A program made the translations under genes and the position numbers. Shown piece by piece: positions 6,669 to 13,848 of a DNA stretch of 13,848 bases. The stretch covers positions 1 to 13,848 of the forward strand of contig JABXGV010000131.1 in assembly GCA_016550485.1 (NCBI GenBank). The letters are read 5' to 3'. Origin of the DNA: an archaeon (GTDB lineage Archaea; Asgardarchaeota; Hermodarchaeia; Hermodarchaeales; Hermodarchaeaceae). The notes beneath the pieces were generated by a model that was not told the DNA's origin, did no database searches, and saw nothing but the letters and a program-made list of their open reading frames with translations. The first letter of the stretch is position 1; each line of letters begins with the position of its first letter.

Positions 6669-6878
6669 ACATGTAAGCAGCTGCTCTTCTATCTGGCAAT
6701 GTTAATTGCTGCAATCACACCACATATAGGCGACAAAGAATTCTACGTTCAACGTGCTGTGGGTTGGGCGCTTCGGCAGTTAAGTTATCACGAACCAGAG
6801 CTAGTCCGTTCTTTCATCGAACAGAACAAATCACAGATAACTCGTCTAATAATACGGGAAGGAAGCCGAAAGCTGTAG
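6669..6878 (+). pseudogene. Remnant of an AlkD-like DNA alkylation repair gene (C-terminal part)
   Basis: The plus-strand frame ending at TAG 6876-6878 encodes a 59-aa stretch from ATG 6699. It includes DKEFYVQRAVGWALRQLS, then EPELVRSFIEQNK and a terminal REGSRKL. This matches the C-terminal HEAT-like repeats of AlkD-type alkylpurine glycosylases (pattern KEFFIxKAIGWxLREYS, ending REALKH). The frame stays open to about 6669 with residues (LLFYLA) that still fit. Full-length AlkD is about 230 aa, so roughly the first two thirds to three quarters are missing, including the region of the catalytic Asp and Arg; the Trp of the GWALR motif remains. There is no convincing ribosome site and the tfb terminator lies directly upstream. 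I read it as a 5'-deleted relic; a functional small protein is unlikely. The rest of the gap to 6993 shows nothing else clear. Confidence 0.7.
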
Positions 6879-6992
6879 GAACACCTCAAAGTTCCAATTA
6901 CAGGCGAGAATATGAAGCAATATAAGGAATAAGGTACTCTGATACAGTAACATTCTATCTCCCAATAACAATTTGGAGCGTAAGGACAAACA

Positions 6993-8741
6993 ATGAAGGA
7001 ACAACTCTGGCACAAACATAAATGGCCAAAAACGGTCAGAAAATCAATAGACTATCCAGAAGAACCACTCTTCCAACTCCTTGACAAAGCAGCAGATAAC
7101 TCCCCTGACAACCCTTTCACGATCTATGGGCCTCCAAGAACATACGCACAGGTCCGCGAGGCAGCTGATAAAATCGCTACCTACCTCCATAGCATCGGCA
7201 TTAAAAAAGGCGATAAGGTTGCTATGTTCTTACCCAACACACCTCACTATCCGCCTATTTTCTTTGGAATCCTGAAGGCTGGTGCTGTCTGTGTGACAGC
7301 AAATCCCCAGTACACCGCACCTGAGCTTAAGCACCAACTCAAAGACTCAGGGGCAAAAGTTGTTTTCGTTTTCGACCACCCAAAGTTCACCCCCGCTTGT
7401 TATGAAGCTATCAAAGGCACTAAAGTCAAGAAGGTCATAGTGTGCAACATCAAGCCTTTCCTCTCCGGAGCTAAGGGCTTAATTGGCGGTCTCTTTGGGA
7501 AAATACCCAAATCCCCAGTATACAAGGAAAAAATCACAGCATTCTATAAGGATATCATGGATAAAACTGAGCCTAATCCACCTAAAGTTAAAATCAATCC
7601 CAAAACAGATCTAGCTCTTATCCTATATACTGGCGGAACAACGGGCGTTCCTAAGGGTGCAAGTCTAACTCATTACAACATGTATTGTAACGTCCTCCAG
7701 ATTCACGAGTGGGTCTGGCTTAAACCGAAAGGTGGCGGAAAGCCAAAACAGCTCGAATACGGAAACGAAGTGTTCATCGGAGCCCTCCCATGGTACCACT
7801 CGTATGGGTTAACCTTGACGATGGTCGCTGCTGTCTATTATGGAGCAAAACTAGTCTGCATTCCCGACCCCCGTGCAGGCAAACCTCCTCTTACTGACTT
7901 GCTCAAGGCTATCCAGAAACACAAGGGTACGATATTGCACGCAGTGCCCACGCTATATGCAGGTATAGCATACCACCCTAACATCTCGAAATTTGATCTT
8001 AGCAGCATCAAAGCATGCGGGTCAGGTGCAGCCCCTCTGCCACCAGCAACAGCGAGGGATTTCGAGAAGGCTACTGGTGCAATCCTCTTTGAAGGCTACG
8101 GTCTAACCGAGACCTCCCCCTTAGCCTCTGCTAATCCCTCTGATATCAAGACAAGAAAATTCGGAAGCATCGGGTTCCCAATCAGTGACACCATCTTCAA
8201 GATTATGGACATCGAAAAGGGTAGAAGCGAGCTGAAGCAAGGCGAAACAGGTGAAATCGCTATCCACGGACCCCAAGTCATGAAAGGCTACTATGGAATG
8301 GAGAAGGAAACCAAAGAGGTCATGCGAACTATTGACGGTAAACGCTTCTTCCTCACTGGCGACATCGGACATATGGACAAACAAGGCTACTTCCTAATCA
8401 CTGATAGAAAGAAAGACATGATAATTGTATCAGGCTTGAAGGCATACCCGCGAGAAATTGAAGATGTTCTCATTGAGCATCCGAAAATCATCTTGGCAGC
8501 TGCTATCGGTATTCCACAAAAGGACAAGCCTGGAAGCGAACTCATCAAGGCCTATGTCGTCTTAGCACCTGGCACAACAGCGAAACCAGACGATCTGGTT
8601 GCGTGGGCTGCGAAACGCCTAGTCAAGTACAAGCGACCTAGAGAAATCGAAATCCGTGATTCGTTGCCACAAACTAGCGTGGGCAAGGTTCTTCGCCGGG
8701 TACTCCGTGCTGAGGAACTCGAAAAGCGTGGTCTAGCTTAA
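6993..8741 (+). CDS. AMP-forming acyl-CoA synthetase (long-chain fatty acid-CoA ligase type)
   Basis: The 582-aa product belongs to the ANL superfamily and would join a carboxylic acid to CoA with ATP giving AMP and PPi. All core motifs are present: A3 YTGGTTGVPKG (212-222), the WYHSYG segment (267-272), A5 GYGLTETSP (368-376), A7 TGD (455-457), the hinge region DRKKDMI (471-477) with SGLKAYPREIE after it, and the A10 lysine K565 in PQTSVGK. Length and motif spacing fit FadD-like medium/long-chain ligases; the exact substrate cannot be read from sequence. There is no signal peptide. The start is ATG with GGA eight bases upstream. The gene is monocistronic by its own terminator. With the glycerol-3-phosphate dehydrogenase in this window it fits breakdown of acylglycerols or ester lipids (inference). 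Confidence 0.95.
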   Translation: MKEQLWHKHKWPKTVRKSIDYPEEPLFQLLDKAADNSPDNPFTIYGPPRTYAQVREAADKIATYLHSIGIKKGDKVAMFLPNTPHYPPIFFGILKAGAVCVTANPQYTAPELKHQLKDSGAKVVFVFDHPKFTPACYEAIKGTKVKKVIVCNIKPFLSGAKGLIGGLFGKIPKSPVYKEKITAFYKDIMDKTEPNPPKVKINPKTDLALILYTGGTTGVPKGASLTHYNMYCNVLQIHEWVWLKPKGGGKPKQLEYGNEVFIGALPWYHSYGLTLTMVAAVYYGAKLVCIPDPRAGKPPLTDLLKAIQKHKGTILHAVPTLYAGIAYHPNISKFDLSSIKACGSGAAPLPPATARDFEKATGAILFEGYGLTETSPLASANPSDIKTRKFGSIGFPISDTIFKIMDIEKGRSELKQGETGEIAIHGPQVMKGYYGMEKETKEVMRTIDGKRFFLTGDIGHMDKQGYFLITDRKKDMIIVSGLKAYPREIEDVLIEHPKIILAAAIGIPQKDKPGSELIKAYVVLAPGTTAKPDDLVAWAAKRLVKYKRPREIEIRDSLPQTSVGKVLRRVLRAEELEKRGLA

Positions 8742-8763
8742 TCCCTTCTTTTCTTGTGGGATT

Positions 8764-8799
8764 CCTCCCGTGTTTTCACGGGAGGACTCTTCCTTTTTT
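8764..8799 (+). terminator. Intrinsic-type terminator of the acyl-CoA synthetase gene
   Basis: CCTCCCGTG (8764-8772) and CACGGGAGG (8777-8785) form a perfect 9-bp stem with a TTTT loop, followed by six T at 8794-8799. It starts 23 bases after the stop codon. Confidence 0.8.
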
Positions 8800-8928
8800 C
8801 GTCGGCGTGCTTAGTATAGGCTTTGTGCTATTCGTTTTTCAAAGAAGTATAATCCGTTTTTAATGGCAGTCGTCATGCCTTGACGAGAAATCTTATTAGT
8901 CAGCGAGAATGGTTGGATTTGATTAGAT

Positions 8929-9354
8929 TTGACCACATCAAACAAATCCAAAGCTGAAATTAGCAAAGTACTCCACAATGCCTTTGGATGGGCTTTAACT
9001 AAAGATAGAGCACTTTTTGTCAGAAGCTTTGCAAATGATGATGACTTCTTTTCGTTCTTTCCAGACTCTAAGAGTATTATCGTAGGGTGGAGTCAGTTTG
9101 AGAGGCTACTTGAAAGGTGGATGGATCCTCGAAGCGTAGTCAAAGGATTTAATATCAGAGATTTACGAATCGTAATTGCAAAGCAAGGGAATACGGCTTG
9201 GTTTTCAGCGATAGTTGACGATGAAGGAGAATACGATGGTACTCCATGGGATGCAAAGGATATTCGATGGACTGGTGTTCTGGAGAAACGTGGCGGGATT
9301 TGGAGAATTTGTCAACAACACATGTCCGAAGCTAACGATAAGGCCTCACAATAA
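8929..9354 (+). CDS. NTF2/SnoaL-like domain protein
   Basis: The 141-aa product is a single NTF2-like cone-shaped domain. It has an N-terminal helix pair (VLHNAFGWALTKDRALFVRSF), a middle helix (SQFERLLERWMD) and curved strands (FNIRDLRIVIAKQGNTAWFSAIVDDEG, DIRWTGVLEKRGGIWRICQQHMS) ending in the typical WRI-x-Q-H pattern of SnoaL-like/DUF4440 proteins. Family members include isomerases, hydratases and non-catalytic binding domains, so the function is open. The start is TTG 8929: an in-frame TGA at 8920 rules out an earlier start and the next Met lies deep in the domain. A TTATTA at 8893-8898 could be part of its promoter. It is separated from the upstream gene by a terminator and is convergent with the Fe-S protein gene. 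Confidence 0.82.
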   Translation: MTTSNKSKAEISKVLHNAFGWALTKDRALFVRSFANDDDFFSFFPDSKSIIVGWSQFERLLERWMDPRSVVKGFNIRDLRIVIAKQGNTAWFSAIVDDEGEYDGTPWDAKDIRWTGVLEKRGGIWRICQQHMSEANDKASQ

Positions 9355-9481
9355 AGGTGCCCAGCTTTGGTCCTTCATGCTTAAAACAAGACCTGAACTG
9401 CTATCACTCCTTTACGAGGATTCCGTCTGTCAATAGTGGATGGAAACTAGTCGATGGGCTTGCATCTTCGGTGTATTGGGT

Positions 9482-10558
9482 TCATGCAGGCTTTTGTCGT
9501 TGCTGTCGTTCGGTGCCAATCTTGATGTAGAGGTCAGTACCAGTCGCTGGTGGGACGATCATTTTACTCGGCTCTTTCTGTTTCAATGTGATAGCGTCGC
9601 TGGGACAGGTCGTCACGCACAGTCCGCAACCAATGCAGCGGTCCAAATCGATAACAGCCGTATCCGGAACTGTGATGGCGTCCATCTGGCAGCGGTCAAG
9701 GCACGTTTCACAAGACGAACACAATTCTGGGTCCACCTGTGCGTAGTAGTTGGTGGCTACCATTTCACTGGGTTTGGGGAATTTTCGCAGGTTCTTGAGG
9801 ATTTCACAGCAGTCTCCACAGCAGCAGCAAATGTTGAAGGTCTTCTGGGCGTTGCCTGGTTGCAGGACGAGGCCTGCTTCTTCAGCTTTGTCAAGGATTT
9901 CGAGAGCTTCTTCTTGCGATATTTCTCGAGCGAATCCGTTCTCTAAGTAATAGTATGCCCCAGCGCCGAAGACAAGGCAAGTTTCAAGGGGTTTACCGCA
10001 CCCCTCACCTTTTAGTTGGGCACCCTTTCGGCAGATACATTCAGCGACGGCCAGTTTCGACTGCTGCTTGACGAGCTCTCGGACTGAGTCATATGGCGCT
10101 ATCTGCATCGTGGAATCAAAGCTGGCTTGCACAGGTATCACACGCAGTTGCGGGGTGCTGGCTGAGATGATTTCATCACGGAAGCCTTCCTCGATGTATT
10201 GCTCTACGTCCTCAAGGAATTCCTTAGTCAGTCGAGTAACTTGCTGCTCTAAAATCCCCACTGTGAACCATGAAGCCCTATAGGTTGATACTCCTCCTTT
10301 GCGGGAGGTGAAAATAAGCCCTTTCCGACCCATTTGCTCCAGGAGCTTCTCAGCGTCTGCAGGAGTATGTCCGCTTTTTTGTGCGATTTGTTCAGCAGTT
10401 GCTGCAAAAGGCGTGAGGTGACAGGCCATCTCGGCTTCTTCTTCAGTAAAGAGGCGTCGAAGGATTCGTAGCTCGACTCCCGATTTCGTGGCTGGGTATC
10501 CTACAGGTAAACTGTCGAGGTGTTCTCGTAGTTTTATGTAAACATCGCTTTCAGTCAT
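9482..10558 (-). CDS. Winged-helix, Cys-rich and 2[4Fe-4S] ferredoxin domain protein
   Basis: The 358-aa product has three parts. Residues 25-100 look like a winged helix (ELRILRRLFTEEEAEMA, TAEQIAQKSGHTPADAEKLLEQM, then a KGLIF wing). Residues 168-255 hold a Cys-rich module: CICR (174-177), GEGCGKPLETCLVFG (184-198) and CCCCGDCC (244-251), enough for at least one further metal cluster. Residues 276-325 are a bacterial-type 2[4Fe-4S] ferredoxin (C280, C283, C286, C290 and C308, C311, C314, C318). Anaerobic bacteria and archaea carry 4Fe-4S proteins of this layout, but I know no assigned reaction. No membrane helix is seen. GAGGA eight bases before ATG 10558 supports the start. The gene lies downstream of a membrane protein and glycerol-3-phosphate dehydrogenase on the same strand, 160 bases after the former, so shared transcription is possible but unproven. 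Confidence 0.88.
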   Translation of the reverse strand: MTESDVYIKLREHLDSLPVGYPATKSGVELRILRRLFTEEEAEMACHLTPFAATAEQIAQKSGHTPADAEKLLEQMGRKGLIFTSRKGGVSTYRASWFTVGILEQQVTRLTKEFLEDVEQYIEEGFRDEIISASTPQLRVIPVQASFDSTMQIAPYDSVRELVKQQSKLAVAECICRKGAQLKGEGCGKPLETCLVFGAGAYYYLENGFAREISQEEALEILDKAEEAGLVLQPGNAQKTFNICCCCGDCCEILKNLRKFPKPSEMVATNYYAQVDPELCSSCETCLDRCQMDAITVPDTAVIDLDRCIGCGLCVTTCPSDAITLKQKEPSKMIVPPATGTDLYIKIGTERQQRQKPA

Positions 10559-10718
10559 GCCACATTCCTCATGGGTAGTTTTCCTATCGCTTTTAGATGT
10601 ACAAATTACTGATGCTTGGGTTACTAGGTGTTCTTCTTAGAGTATCTATTTCGCCTTTTCTCTAGAACAAGAAAGGAATCTTTGAGGGTTGCTGGGTTTG
10701 ATAGTTTGGAATTATCGC

Positions 10719-11294
10719 TTATCCTCGTGCGCCACAGTGGTCACAAGTGTGTTCTCCAGGAGGTAGTACTGCGCCGCAGTTATCACAGTAGCGCATTGCG
10801 TCCGAGCCAGGTGGTTGACTAGAGCCCTGCACCTGGGCTGGTTTGGCTTTTGGTTGTTCAATATCTTCGAGAGCCTCAAAGTGGTAGAAGTAGACTATTG
10901 CTGTAAAGATGGCTCCAATCAAATCGGCGATGAGATCACGGATTATATTCCATATGTCATGAGCGAAGAAGCCCAACCAGGGCATGAAAACCTCAATTCC
11001 TTCCCATAGGGCGCCGAGGATCATTGTAATAATGATTGCAGGTATTACGGTCAGCAAGATTAAGGGAACTATTGCGACGTATTTCTTACGGGTTCGACTG
11101 ATGTTGAAGTTCAGGAAAAAGGCAGTTAGTGCTGCTCCGGATAAAGCGTGTGGAAGCATATCCCAATAGTTATAGGGCTCATATCCACCAGGAATGGTTG
11201 CCACCCAAAACAAAGACACGACTGCACTAATTATGAGGACTATTGTGATGAGAATCCACAGCCAATCAGTGCGAAATATTCTACGGAAACACAT
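10719..11294 (-). CDS. Polytopic membrane protein with C-terminal zinc ribbon
   Basis: The 191-aa product has about four membrane segments (roughly 11-32, 44-62, 72-95 and 118-138) followed by a Pro/Gln-rich linker and a CxxC-x10-CxxC zinc ribbon (C170, C173, C184, C187) at the end. The conserved-looking polar residues in the membrane part (YWDMLPHALSG, ALWEGIEVF, IIRDLIADLIGA) match the pattern of the DUF2238/YjdF-like membrane family: an Asp-x-x-x-His, a Glu pair and a late Asp. That family has no established function. A strong GGGGAGGA nine bases before ATG 11294 marks the start. It begins 52 bases after the stop of the glycerol-3-phosphate dehydrogenase gene and probably shares its transcript. 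The family link is moderate; the zinc ribbon is clear. Confidence 0.75.
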   Translation of the reverse strand: MCFRRIFRTDWLWILITIVLIISAVVSLFWVATIPGGYEPYNYWDMLPHALSGAALTAFFLNFNISRTRKKYVAIVPLILLTVIPAIIITMILGALWEGIEVFMPWLGFFAHDIWNIIRDLIADLIGAIFTAIVYFYHFEALEDIEQPKAKPAQVQGSSQPPGSDAMRYCDNCGAVLPPGEHTCDHCGARG

Positions 11295-11346
11295 AGGCGA
11301 ATTCCTCCCCGATTGTTATGTACTACCCTGAAATAAGCCTTTGCAA

Positions 11347-13113
11347 TTAGATGTCAGGAACAGGGATTTCGCCCTTGAAGAAGAAACTGTTATCCTTAAC
11401 TACTTGAAGGTAGTCTCTGATTTCCCTTCGGATACGAGCCTTTGACCAGCCAAGTATTTTGCTCATACGAGACGCGACTAATGCTGCAACCTGCCCCTGG
11501 AATTCAGGGCGAATAAGCCAACGGATTTCCATTCGACGGCAGAGCACATCCTCCAAGTGCAATGGTGCCTCATGGTGCACAATATAATCAATTTCACCAA
11601 TAATCCAAGGACTCACCTCCACAGGATACGAAGGGTTGTTAAGAATCCGGTTTCCAAGTTTTGGCTCTTGTTGTATTTGACGAAGAATTACTAGCCCGCC
11701 ACGACCATATTGTTCGTAAAGGTGGTGAAGGATTTGCGGGTGAAGCTTAGCGCTGGTGACTTCTGGTGCCTTCTGCCATTTCTCTTTGGTTATAGAAATG
11801 GTGTAGGCAATCTTGGTGAGGTTCTTACGAGAGGAGAACTTTGGTAAGCCCACCAGTTGCCTTACTTTGCGAATGTGTTTAAGGAAGAGATCTTCAGCCA
11901 TTTTTCGGAAAGTCGTTAATTTACCGCCAAGGAGACTGAACAGGCCATCATCACGTTCCACTATCACGTGCTTGCGGGAAACATCGCTTTCCGATTTACC
12001 GGGTTCAGAAACTAGGGGGCGAAGTCCAGCATAAGCGCCCTGCATTTTTTCATCTCCAATTTCAGCGTCTGGGAAAAGTGCTGAAATCGTGTTACGTAGA
12101 TAATCTGCATCCTCGCGGTCACAAAAGCACTCTTCGGGATTTCCTGAGAAATCCGTGTCAGTTGTGCCTATGACTACCCAATCGTTGCGAGGTAAAACGA
12201 AGAAGAAGCGCCCATCATCAATTGAGCGCAGACCGAAAGCCCGATTTACTGATAAATCACTGCGATGGAATGCAATATGAACACCTTTTGTAGGACGAAT
12301 TATCTTCAAAGGGTGTTCATGACTCAAAGACAGGACATCATCCGCCCAGACACCTGTCGCATTAACCACAATCCTTCCCTGCACCAAGATTTTTTCCTTT
12401 GCTCGGGTGGCGTTGTCAATCGCACTCACTCCATTTACTCGCCCTGAAGGATCGTGGGTAAGCCCGACAACCTGTAAATAATTCAGTGCAACTGCTTGCC
12501 CTTTCTGTAATACTTCTTTGAGTGTCTCTATCACAAGCCGTGCATCATCAATGTTACAATCATAGTAGAGCGCAGCTCCTTTAAGGCGTGAATCCTCAAG
12601 CAGCGGCTCTAGCTCTTTGATTCTTTTAATGTCCTTGATAATCTGACGCTTTCCATAATTCTTGAAGCCGCAAAGCAGGTCGTATAGGAAAATAGCAAAG
12701 CGCAGCCGACCGAGACCCTCTTTACTCTTGGGAAGTTCCCGACCACCGACTTTTCCCTCCCTGAAAACAGGAAGCATGAATTGCTGAGCACGAGTTAAAT
12801 GCGGTAAGCCCTTATCGCGAAGCCAATTCCGTTCTGTAGTGGCCTCCCTAACAAGCCCCAATTCGAAATGAGAAATATATCGAATACCACCATGTGCTAG
12901 CTTGCTGGAGACGCTGGACGTTCCTGAGGCAAAGTCGTGAGCTTCAAGAACTGCAACACTTAATCCTCGCGTCACCGCCTCTAAGGCAACGCCGGCGCCG
13001 GTCACACCACCGCCAATTACGACAACATCCCATAAATTGGTGCGCAATCTCTGAATAGACTCTTCTCGCTGAGTCTGGATAAACTCGATGGGTTCAACCT
13101 TGTCACTATTCAC
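11347..13113 (-). CDS. glpD: FAD-dependent glycerol-3-phosphate dehydrogenase
   Basis: The enzyme oxidises sn-glycerol 3-phosphate to dihydroxyacetone phosphate and passes electrons to a quinone or other carrier. The 588-aa product shows the Rossmann FAD motif VVIGGGVTGAGVA (31-43) ending in an acidic E57, the GlpD signature SGTSSVSSKLAHGGIRYIS (63-81, with substrate-site H74 and R78), VNATGVWADDV (250-260), IGTTDTDF (315-322), GLRPLVS (363-369) and GGKLTTFRKMAE (396-407, K398). The DAO C-terminal domain follows from about 445. There is no BFD-like [2Fe-2S] domain, so it is GlpD-like rather than a complete GlpA. Length is in the normal range. The start is GTG 13113 with AGAGG about eight bases upstream. 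Archaea build membrane lipids on glycerol 1-phosphate, so this enzyme points to glycerol or ester-lipid catabolism (inference). Confidence 0.95.
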   Translation of the reverse strand: MNSDKVEPIEFIQTQREESIQRLRTNLWDVVVIGGGVTGAGVALEAVTRGLSVAVLEAHDFASGTSSVSSKLAHGGIRYISHFELGLVREATTERNWLRDKGLPHLTRAQQFMLPVFREGKVGGRELPKSKEGLGRLRFAIFLYDLLCGFKNYGKRQIIKDIKRIKELEPLLEDSRLKGAALYYDCNIDDARLVIETLKEVLQKGQAVALNYLQVVGLTHDPSGRVNGVSAIDNATRAKEKILVQGRIVVNATGVWADDVLSLSHEHPLKIIRPTKGVHIAFHRSDLSVNRAFGLRSIDDGRFFFVLPRNDWVVIGTTDTDFSGNPEECFCDREDADYLRNTISALFPDAEIGDEKMQGAYAGLRPLVSEPGKSESDVSRKHVIVERDDGLFSLLGGKLTTFRKMAEDLFLKHIRKVRQLVGLPKFSSRKNLTKIAYTISITKEKWQKAPEVTSAKLHPQILHHLYEQYGRGGLVILRQIQQEPKLGNRILNNPSYPVEVSPWIIGEIDYIVHHEAPLHLEDVLCRRMEIRWLIRPEFQGQVAALVASRMSKILGWSKARIRREIRDYLQVVKDNSFFFKGEIPVPDI

Positions 13114-13237
13114 GGATAGCGCCTCTGGATTCTAGAGGGTCGTTTGGGCTCTTCAGCTTTTGGTTAGGTGGATTGAAGGTGAAGATAACCAGAACTTTTT
13201 TTTGGTTGGCGGGTATCTAGGAGAAAGCACCCATACA

Positions 13238-13259
13238 CTCCTCTGCTAGATAAGAGGGG
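13238..13259 (+). promoter_or_regulatory. Hairpin in the leader of the Rab-like GTPase gene
   Basis: CTCCTCT (13238-13244) pairs with AGAGGGG (13253-13259) as a 7-bp stem with one G-U pair and an eight-base loop. It ends 20 bases before the GTG start, next to the GGGGATG ribosome site. It lies in the divergent gap with glpD. Role unknown. Confidence 0.3.
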
Positions 13260-13279
13260 ATAAGCGGGGATGATGGCGC

Positions 13280-13846
13280 GTGTGCTCTGCAGATACGTTC
13301 ACGGAAAAAGAAGCTGCTCAGAAACGCCCTTGGACTCATATTGCCAAGGTGACTGTCATAGGCAACGCCGAGGTCGGTAAAACCAGCCTAGTCGTGCGGT
13401 ACGTTGAAGGCTACTTCAATCCTAAATATCTAATGACAATAGGGTCAAACTTCTTTGTGAAGGATATCGAGATAGGTGACAGGGTATTGAGGTTCCAGCT
13501 CTGGGACACTGCAGGTCAAGAGCGATTTGGGCCTATCCGTAAGGTGTTTTATCGTGGTTCAAAGGGTGCACTTCTAGTCTACGACCGGGCAAACCCGGTC
13601 TCCTTTGAACGACTCAGCTTTTGGATTGAGGAGATACGAAAGGTTTGCGGAGACATACCGCTCATTCTTGTCGGGAATAAGGCTGATCTTCCCGTAAAAG
13701 TAGCGCCAGAAAAGGGCGAACAGTTTGCCAAGGAGCATAATATACCATTTATGGAAAGTAGTGCAAAAACCGGTCTGAATGTAGGACATGCGTTCGAACG
13801 TCTTGGTCAACTAGTTCTCTCCAAACTAGGAACCAGTACTAGTTAA
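13280..13846 (+). CDS. Rab/Ras-like small GTPase
   Basis: The 188-aa product is a complete eukaryote-like small GTPase: G1 GNAEVGKTS (28-36), switch I Thr T53 in MTIGSNFF, G3 WDTAGQERFG (75-84) with the catalytic Gln Q80, G4 GNKAD (132-136) and G5 SSAK (160-163). RabF-like traits (IGSNFFVK, WDTAGQERF, YYRG-like YRGSKGALLVYD) place it with Rab-like Asgard GTPases. A 20-residue N-terminal tail precedes the domain. The C terminus ends in SKLGTSTS with no Cys, so there is no prenylation site and membrane binding would need a partner. GTG 13280 is the first start after an in-frame TGA at 13271; GGGGATG precedes it. An out-of-frame ATG at 13273 does not encode the domain. Whether a partner roadblock or GAP gene follows lies outside the window. 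Confidence 0.95.
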   Translation: MCSADTFTEKEAAQKRPWTHIAKVTVIGNAEVGKTSLVVRYVEGYFNPKYLMTIGSNFFVKDIEIGDRVLRFQLWDTAGQERFGPIRKVFYRGSKGALLVYDRANPVSFERLSFWIEEIRKVCGDIPLILVGNKADLPVKVAPEKGEQFAKEHNIPFMESSAKTGLNVGHAFERLGQLVLSKLGTSTS

Positions 13847-13848
13847 AG

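Noticed and set aside
9440..9946. 168-codon plus-strand frame opposite the Fe-S protein gene
   Set aside because: Antisense shadow; the minus strand carries ordered ferredoxin Cys motifs.
13273..13330. ATG at 13270 or 13273 as start of the Rab-like GTPase
   Set aside because: Both are out of frame with the GTPase domain; the GTG at 13280 is the first in-frame start after a stop.

Overview
The window most likely comes from an Asgard archaeon, in my reading. It combines archaeal information-processing parts (transcription factor B, type II methionine aminopeptidase, a C/D box guide RNA) with a eukaryote-like Rab/Ras GTPase and a roadblock/LC7 protein, and intergenic AT-rich motifs resemble archaeal TATA boxes. 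GTG and TTG starts are common. I cannot assign the class within Asgard. Genes are densely packed on both strands, and there is no rRNA, tRNA, CRISPR array, insertion sequence or phage module.

Layout. Positions 1-551 (minus) hold the 5' part of a COG2229-like small GTPase. Divergent to it are an unusual fusion of a HAD phosphatase-like domain to a CTP-dependent polyprenol/diacylglycerol kinase-type membrane domain (745-2037) and a zinc ribbon-coiled coil-zinc ribbon protein (2116-3033). An unknown 175-aa protein (3079-3606, minus) follows. The next gap carries a C/D box sRNA (3689-3757, plus) whose D guide pairs with the 16S rRNA decoding site and predicts 2'-O-methylation of C1402. Then come a roadblock protein (3807-4181, minus), MetAP2 (4340-5350) and TFB (5647-6609), the last with a long hairpin-rich leader and a hairpin/T-run terminator overlapping its stop codon. 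A remnant of an AlkD-type DNA alkylation repair gene (about 6669-6878) lies in the following gap. An AMP-forming acyl-CoA synthetase (6993-8741) with its own terminator and an NTF2/SnoaL-like protein (8929-9354) follow. Three minus-strand genes come next: a winged-helix/Cys-rich/2[4Fe-4S] protein, a membrane protein with a zinc ribbon, and an FAD-dependent glycerol-3-phosphate dehydrogenase (9482-13113). A Rab-like GTPase (13280-13846) closes the window.

How they may work together. The acyl-CoA synthetase and glycerol-3-phosphate dehydrogenase suggest use of ester-type (bacterial) lipids or glycerol by a heterotroph, and the Fe-S protein could take part in the electron transfer; this is inference. 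The two GTPases and the roadblock protein are parts of an Asgard-type signalling or membrane-dynamics repertoire but are not next to each other. The most notable items are the decoding-site guide RNA, the phosphatase-kinase fusion, the structured tfb leader and the Cys-rich ferredoxin-like protein.
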